The notes under the pieces are model-generated. The model was not told the DNA's origin. It saw nothing but the letters and a program-made list of their open reading frames with translations, and ran no database searches. From contig NC_087092.1 in the NCBI RefSeq assembly GCF_963855985.1, positions 1,860,001 to 1,924,000 on the forward strand: a stretch of DNA of 64,000 nt, in the 5' to 3' direction. The position numbers and the translations under genes were made by a program. Below, one piece after another: positions 57,688 to 64,000 of this stretch (its first letter is position 1; every line of letters starts with the position of its first letter). The stretch comes from Ostrinia nubilalis (taxonomy: Eukaryota; Arthropoda; Insecta; Lepidoptera; Crambidae).

Positions 57688-57785
57688 AGTTAAATTTGAG
57701 TTAAATGAGCGTTAAAGTTGAGTTAAATTAAAGTTAAAGTTGAGTTAAATTGAAGTTAAAGAAAAATTAAAGTTAAAAGCATTAT
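57688..57785. repeat. GTTAAA-rich short tandem repeat in BEL element 2
   Basis: Same array and position as at 51480-51585 of element 1. Confidence 0.8.
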
Positions 57786-60700
57786 TTGAGTTACTGTAAA
57801 GGAAGAGGACAAACTCTAACTACAGGCCGAACATAAATACCGGTTGCAGTGCGAATCTTTAAGGTGCGAATGATTTTGTCCTTTCCGGGATATACTTCCA
57901 CAACCACACCCAATGGCCAACAAAGAGGATGCGCATTGTCATCTTTTATAACAACAACAGAGCCCACATCTATCGGTTTGGTCACCGTATTCCACTTTTC
58001 ACGGCGTTGTAGAGAAGTTAAATACTCCTGACTCCAGCGACGCCAAAAGCTTTGCACTAATTTATTGACTAACTGATAACGCGTTAACCGATTGTCAGAA
58101 ATATCAGAGACATTCTCTACTGGTAAGAATTTCAGTGGAGTTATATTGAGAAAGTGATTGGGAGTGAGAGCGGATATATCAGATGGGTCAGAGCTAAGAA
58201 CACACAATGGTCTACTATTCAATAAGCCTTCTATTTGTACAAGTACAGTGTTGAACTCTTCGTATGTTAACACTTGAAGACCAATAACTTTATAAAGATG
58301 CGTTTTTACATAACGAACATTTATCTCTGTGATGCCGTTAAAGTGCGGACCATATGGTGGACTATGAAGAAACTTAATGCGTTGTTCAGCCAAATGTGAA
58401 CTTAAATAATTTTTGTGAGAGTCAGATTCTAAAAGAGCGTAAATTTCGTCAAGCTTGCGTTTAGCGCCAATGAAGTTAGTACCTCCGTCGCTATATATCA
58501 TGGAAACGGGGCCTCTTCTACAAATGAATCGACGAAAAGCGGCGAGAAATAGATCAGAGCTTAAGTCTGAAACTAACTCTATGTGTAGAGCCTTAGTTGT
58601 AAGACAGCAAAATAAACAAATATAAGCCTTCTGGCTTTTAACACCTCTGCGGCGAATGTGAGTAATAAAGAAGGGACCTGCATAATCGACCGATGTATAA
58701 ACAAAGGCTTTAGCTTCTGAAACGCGAAATGATGGCAAGTCGCCCATAAGAGGGTTTGTAGATTTAGGGTTTAAACGAAAACAGATATTGCATTGATGCA
58801 CTCTTTGACGTACTAAGTTACGTGCGGAAAGTATCCAAAATTTCTGTCTAAGCAGACTGAGTAGAAGTGAAGGACCAGTATGTAAATTACATACATGAAA
58901 GTAATCAACTAAAAGTTGAGTGAAGCGATGTTTAGGCGATAGAATGATTGGATGCTTTTGTCCATAGTTGAGTTGAGAGTGAGTGAGTCGACCTCCGACA
59001 CGAAGTATATTATCAGAGTCAATGAAAGGGTTAAGTTTGAGAAGCGATTTGTTAAAGGGTTTATTATTTTTAATTGCGTGCATATCTTGAGTAAAAAATA
59101 GTGCCTGTATATGGCGTACTAAATAGAGTTCAGCGAGTTCTAAATCAGAGGATGTAACCACTCCGTTTGAACGTAGTATTTTAGCGAAGCGTAACACGTA
59201 CACAGTAGCGCGTAATTATTTTGGGTACGTGGAAATGCGATCAATTAATCGATCGAAAGGGTGAGAGTTCGATTGAGAGCTTGTCTCTGAAACAAGAGCG
59301 ATAGTTTTCTCTTCCAGTCGAACACTGTTAGATGAAACTTGAAATGGCTCGATAGGCCATTGCGAGATTGGCTGAGCTGTCCATTGAGGAGAGTGAAACC
59401 AATTTAATTGATTTAATAATGCTTTAGGAGTTACAGGTCGCGATATTACATCTGCAGGATTTTCATTTCCATTAACATGATGCCAAATTTTTGCGTTGAG
59501 TTTCGAATTAATTTCAGTAATTCTATTCGCAACAAATGTGTGAAATTTGTACGCGGGAGAATGTATCCACGTGAGAGTGACAGTCGAGTCTGAAAATGCG
59601 TAAATTGAGTTAACAGGATAACGATTCTCTATACTATCGCGAACCGATAATAAAAGATTTGTCAAGAGCAGCGCTGCGCACAGTTCAAGCCGCGCAAGAG
59701 ATATTTTCTTTAAAGGCGCGACGCGCGATTTGGATGCGATAAGAAAGACTTCACCGGGTGAATCTGCATCAGAGCTCACGCGCACATAAACTACAGCTCC
59801 GTAGCATACTTCGCTGGCGTCCGCGAAGCCCATGATAGTGACGTGACAACCCGCGGTGATTCCTATATGACGAGATATTTTTAATTGCGATAAATAGTTA
59901 ATCTCACTATCAAACCGATTCCATTTATTTTTTATTGAGTCTGGAACTGGCTGATCCCATTCAAGTTCGCGCTGCCAGCATTCTTGAATTAAGAGTTTGA
60001 GAAACGCTGTCACAGGGCCTAGCAAACCCAAAGGGTCGAATAATCTAGCGGTTGCGGAAAGAATCGTGCGTTTTGTGCATTGGTCAGAGTTAGTAGAGTT
60101 AATTTTGTAAAGAAAAACGTCATCATTAGGAAGCCACTGCATGCCTATGATTTTTGTCGTAATTTCTGAGTCAGTGTCAAAATCGACGAGCTGTGGATTT
60201 TTATGCGAATCGGGAATCTTATTTATAAGCTCAGGGTTGTTCGAGATCCACTTAACCATTTTAAACCCCCCGGCCATGAACATCTTAACCATTTGATGGT
60301 AAGATTGTTCAGCTTTTTCTAACCCGTCCATCGATGAGACATAATCGTCCATATACATACAGGATTGAGCTTCAGACGCGGCGATAGGATAATTCGCGCG
60401 CTCGTCCTCAGCGAGTTGGCGAACGACACGCATAGCGAGGTAAGGCGAGCTAGAAACGCCAAAAGAAACCCTATTGTATTGATAAGTATCAATCGGTGAT
60501 TCAGGATCAAATCGAAATAATATGCGTTGAAACGGGTGGTGATTTTGATCAAGCTTCACACAGAAATACATCTTTTCAATATCAGCAGATAAAGCGACTG
60601 AGAAAATGCGTAAGTTAATTAAAAGATCAAAAATATTACTTTGTAAGTTTGGGCCAGTGTAAAGAACATCATTTAACGACTTTCCAGAGGTTGTTTTACA

Positions 60701-61645
60701 ACTTGCATCTAAAACGACTCGAGTTTTTGAAGTGAGTTTATCTGGTCGGTATACTGCATGATGAGGTATATAATAATTTGGAGTATTTTCCTCTGAATTC
60801 GATGCGTTTTCGACTTTTGACAGAAAACCGCGATCGATACAGTCTTGAATATTTTCATTATAGTTAGTGCGTAAGTCCGGAGTTGAGTCTAACTTTTTTT
60901 CTAAGTTATAGAAGCGACGCCTAGCAGTAAAATAAGAATCGCCGAGTTCTGATGGGTCGAGTTTAAATGGCAAAGAAACTGTATAAGTCCCAGAGTCGTC
61001 GCGAGAATGAGTTGATTGGAAAATGTTTTCACATATTTCCTCGTCAGGGCTGATGTGTCTCTTAGTAGGTACACTTTCAAGCTCCCAAAAGCGTTGCGTG
61101 AGTGATTCTAATGAGTGCGAGTCTACATTGCAAAAGAATGCTTTATTATCATTGCGTGAATGAGTTGAGTAGCACTGAGCGCGTCCCATAGCGAGATATC
61201 CGAGCGTGGTTTCGATGGCGATGACAGAGGATTGCGGTGAAGTTATTTTATTACTACCTAAAAGAAGCGGGAATATCTCATTGCCTAACAAACAATCGAT
61301 TTCAGCAGGGATATCGAAGCTGTCATCAGCCATAGGAAGACCTTGTAAATGCGATAACTGGGTTATGTCAACCTTTACATTAGGTAAATAATCGGTTATT
61401 GTATCAATGACGCGTGCGTTAACCCTTAAATGCATGATTTTTTATTTAGTTATGAAAAAAATATTTCAATTAGATTTTTAGTCACAGATAGGGGGAAAAA
61501 TAATAAAAAAAATCTTAGTACGAAAAAAAAGTATATTTTTGAAAATTTACAGTATGTAGCCAAATGTCTACACCATGCGTTTATGCCATAAAATTGTTCG
61601 ATATTAATTGTTCTATGGTTTGCTTATTTGGCTTTTCTTTTCAGC

Positions 61646-62150
61646 ATGTTTGGCTCGCTATCTGAAAAGGAAATTGAGACAGCTCTTGCTGCTTTAAATG
61701 ATGGTGCAGTCTCAAAAGATGATGAAAATTTAGATGATGATAAATAACATCGATTATTACCCAAACTTACAGGATTTATTGCATGAGTCCATAGATCATA
61801 ATCTACCCTTGGAACATAACGAAGACCCTCCCATAGTCTATGATGAGGAGCACATATTAGATGGTGTTTCCTTAGCGGAACCTGTGGCGGGTACCTACTT
61901 CATCTGCGCAATCAAGTTCAGGTATTCCAGGAATTGCAACTTGGAGGTCACGTAGCCGGGAGATGATTTGGAAAAAAAGAAATTTACCACCATGGGACGA
62001 TGATCGCATTGCTTTTTTAGGGGATTCGGAACTGCCCACAGAAATATCTGACCTGGAGGAGCCATTTCAGTTCTTTATCAAGTTCATAAACGATGATATT
62101 GTTTCGAAAATTGTAGACGAAACGAATTTATGCATTACTCAAAAAGGGTT
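61646..62150 (+). pseudogene. piggyBac transposase N-terminal remnant
   Basis: MFGSLSEKEIETALAALNDG, then IDYYPNLQDLLHESIDHN, and further on WKKRNLPPWDD and LEEPFQFFIKFINDDIVSKI with VDETNLC, the start of the DDE_Tnp_1_7 domain. It is split by a stop at 61745 and further frame breaks. The catalytic aspartates are absent. Confidence 0.85.
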
Positions 62151-62162
62151 TAGTTCAAATAA

Positions 62163-62205
62163 TCGTGTCAGTTCTATTGAGATTCGTCTCAATAGAACTG
62201 ACACG
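62163..62205. repeat. Perfect hairpin at the centre of the piggyBac element
   Basis: TCGTGTCAGTTCTATTGAGA is followed, after a few bases, by its reverse complement TCTCAATAGAACTGACACGA. It marks the junction of the two inverted halves. Confidence 0.9.
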
Positions 62206-62247
62206 AAACACCATCTGATCTAATATTATGCTCCTCTTCATAGACTA

Positions 62248-62463
62248 CTAGGGAGGATCTTCGTTGTGTTCCAAGGGTAGATTATGATCTATCGACTCCT
62301 CATCCAGATCATGCAATAAATCCCGTACGTTTGGGTAATAATCGATGTTATCATCATCTAAATTTTCATCATCTTCTGAGACTGCACCATCATTTAAAGC
62401 AGCAAGAGCTGCCTCAATTTTCTTTTCAATTAGCGAGCCAAACATGCTGAAAAGAAAAGCCAA
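62248..62463 (-). pseudogene. Inverted second copy of piggyBac transposase N terminus
   Basis: A 71-codon frame starting MAFLFSMFGSLIEKKIEA, homologous to the plus-strand remnant at 61646 but keeping a few residues deleted there (DLDEESIDHN against ESIDHN). It ends at the central hairpin side near 62250. Confidence 0.85.
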
Positions 62464-64000
62464 ATAAGCAAACCATAGAACAATTCCTATCGAACAATTT
62501 TAAGGTATAAACGCATGGTGTAGACATTTGGCTACATACACAAAAACCAAGTCGAAGGTACATTCGGGATAGATTACCAAAAAAATAAGTTATAATAATG
62601 AATTCTTACATTGTTTCTAACACGTATGTATTTTTTTCCAATCGTTTTAGCAATTAATTCTCACTGAATCCGAAAATCAAATACCACAAATTTTAACACT
62701 ACCAATTTTTTCTCCTTCGCGATCGCTACGTCAAATATCGGTTAATTTTTTTTCAAATCTACCTCCATTTGCGGTTTTTTTATTTTTATTTGGATGTTTT
62801 CTATGATATTAGCGTACATTCAGAAACGCTTGTAAAATGTGTTACTTGCTATAATTAAAAAAGTACTTCGTAGACATATGGCAACACTATGCATTTAAGG
62901 GTTAATAGTGTATTTACACCTGGGATCAAAGCGTGAGGCAATTGTGAAAGATACATATCCTAGCGACACACTTTCAGACTGACCTATGCCCTTAATAGTG
63001 GTAGGTAGCGGATTGACTTTTAAGTTTAGTCGCGCACAACATTTATTTGTGATAAAGTTGCTCATCGAACCTGTGTCTAGAAACACGCGTAATTTTTGAC
63101 ACGTCTTATTATTGTCATAAGTATACACTGACGCGGTGGGTAATAAGACCGTGGTACTAGATTCATCAGCGATCGACGGCGTGACTGCAGAGAGAGATAC
63201 ATTGTTGGTTGGCATCGATTGCAACGGCGGCGTGACCGGACCGGGCGCGGACATGGACGCGTCGGTCGGCGAAAGCGTAGCGCTGCAAGTCAGCTGCTGT
63301 GACGTCATAGGTCTATTCACGTTAAAATTATCTATATGAATAAGAGTGTGATGTTTCCGTTGGCAAACTGAGCAACGATTTTGAGATCTGCAATCTTTAA
63401 TGTTATGAAAGCCTAAACAATTGAGGCAAAAGTTACATTTAGTAACTAAAGAGTGGCGAGTTGGCGCATTTTTCGAGAGAAAATAACTGCATTTGAACAG
63501 GGCATGTTCAGGTTCCGTCTTACAAAGTTGACAATTCTTGCGTACAGCGGATGGAGTGTATGAGCCTTGCGAATTCGGTTGAGATTGGAAGTAATGTTGA
63601 TTGAGTTTTACTCCAGAAGCTGTATTAGAAACAAACGACTGTGTCGGTTTCGAGTTTTTAGACTGCGATGCGAAATTCGTTTTATTATTAACGTACGGCT
63701 TATTCTGCGTAAAACATAAGCGTAAAGCATGGATTTTATTCTGTTCTTTTATAAAAGTCTTGAGATCATTAAACGTAGGCATTTTTACGTGCTTAATGGA
63801 TTGTTCAAATAAATTTAGAGTGTCTTTGTCTAATTTACTGAGAGCAATATGAGTCAAAATGAAATCGGAAAGGTCATCAATCTGTAAACGTCGTAAGGCA
63901 GCTTCAGCTGAGCAATACTGTTCCAAAAATTCATCTAAAGATTGCGATTTGAAGTTTATTAACTGTTCCAAATACATAGAGGCTTGTACTCTTATGTCTT

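Larger units (their letters stand above)
61423..62901. mobile_element. piggyBac-type element, 1,479 bp, fold-back
   Basis: Terminal repeats CCCTTAAATGCAT at both ends, flanked by TTAA (61419-61422 and 62902-62905), the piggyBac hallmark. The interior has two inverted copies of the 5' part of a piggyBac transposase gene, meeting at a hairpin near 62165-62203. Non-autonomous. Confidence 0.95.
57791..64000 (-). pseudogene. BEL/Pao gag-pol polyprotein, broken (element 2)
   Basis: A near-identical second copy of the polyprotein, cut by the window end at 64000 within the gag region. Three pieces remain: 62906-64000 (gag and start of protease region), 59216-61418 (rest of protease region, reverse transcriptase with YMDD, RNase H) and 57791-59215 (integrase, C-terminal domain). 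Lesions: a piggyBac-type insertion at 61423-62901 with duplicated TTAA, and a single-base change creating TAA at 59216-59218 where element 1 has a leucine codon. It also has 15 extra in-frame bases near 58623 (five residues in the integrase) compared with element 1. It is presumably not functional. Confidence 0.93.

Overview
The window is nuclear DNA of an insect, almost certainly a moth or butterfly. The host genes have short GT-AG introns and insect orthologues. The introns and intergenic spacers are full of repeat types I know from Lepidoptera: a (CAT)n-tailed repeat with the core GGACGTCCACTGCTG, a LINE ending in CATCAGGTGATCCG..CTCGTTTGCC, many short inverted-repeat MITEs, BEL/Pao elements and a THAP-type P element. 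No species can be named from sequence alone.

Layout. 1-678 (minus): 5' exons of a Josephin deubiquitinase, cut by the window edge. 1093-4899 (plus): FIGNL1, a RAD51-regulating AAA ATPase, divergent from the Josephin gene. 5297-8465 (plus): POLH, DNA polymerase eta. 9675-11567 (minus): ribosomal protein L10. 11862-22032: two copies of a P-like element in head-to-head inverted orientation, separated by an inverted copy of the RpL10 upstream region; both copies are broken. 22634-46772 (plus): MGRN1/RNF157, an N-myristoylated RING E3 ligase spread over 24 kb. 46773-49070: tandem copies of the end of MGRN1, with a different MITE near the same junction in three successive copies. 50633-64000: two BEL/Pao retrotransposons in tandem on the minus strand, sharing one LTR. 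The first has an intact polyprotein; the second carries a nonsense codon and a piggyBac-type insertion.

The most unusual part is MGRN1. Its GC-rich 3' half holds three separate tandem arrays, and each array includes the end of a coding exon with its splice donor. Array 1 is about 15 units around AG|GT junctions (26824-31292, split by an intact LINE). Array 2 is 12 copies of a whole exon with acceptor and donor (34355-36163). Array 3 is 37 copies of an exon 3' end plus a GTGAGT donor with a 135-bp period (37408-42426). Arrays 2 and 3 stay open in frame throughout, and all their length variants are multiples of three. The end of the gene is also tandemly copied. This looks like repeated, locus-specific expansion of exon ends, with possible effects on splicing and on the length of a disordered tail.

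FIGNL1 and POLH both act in DNA damage tolerance or recombination, and JOSD and MGRN1 both act in ubiquitin signalling. These are eukaryotic genes with separate promoters, so the adjacency is not an operon.
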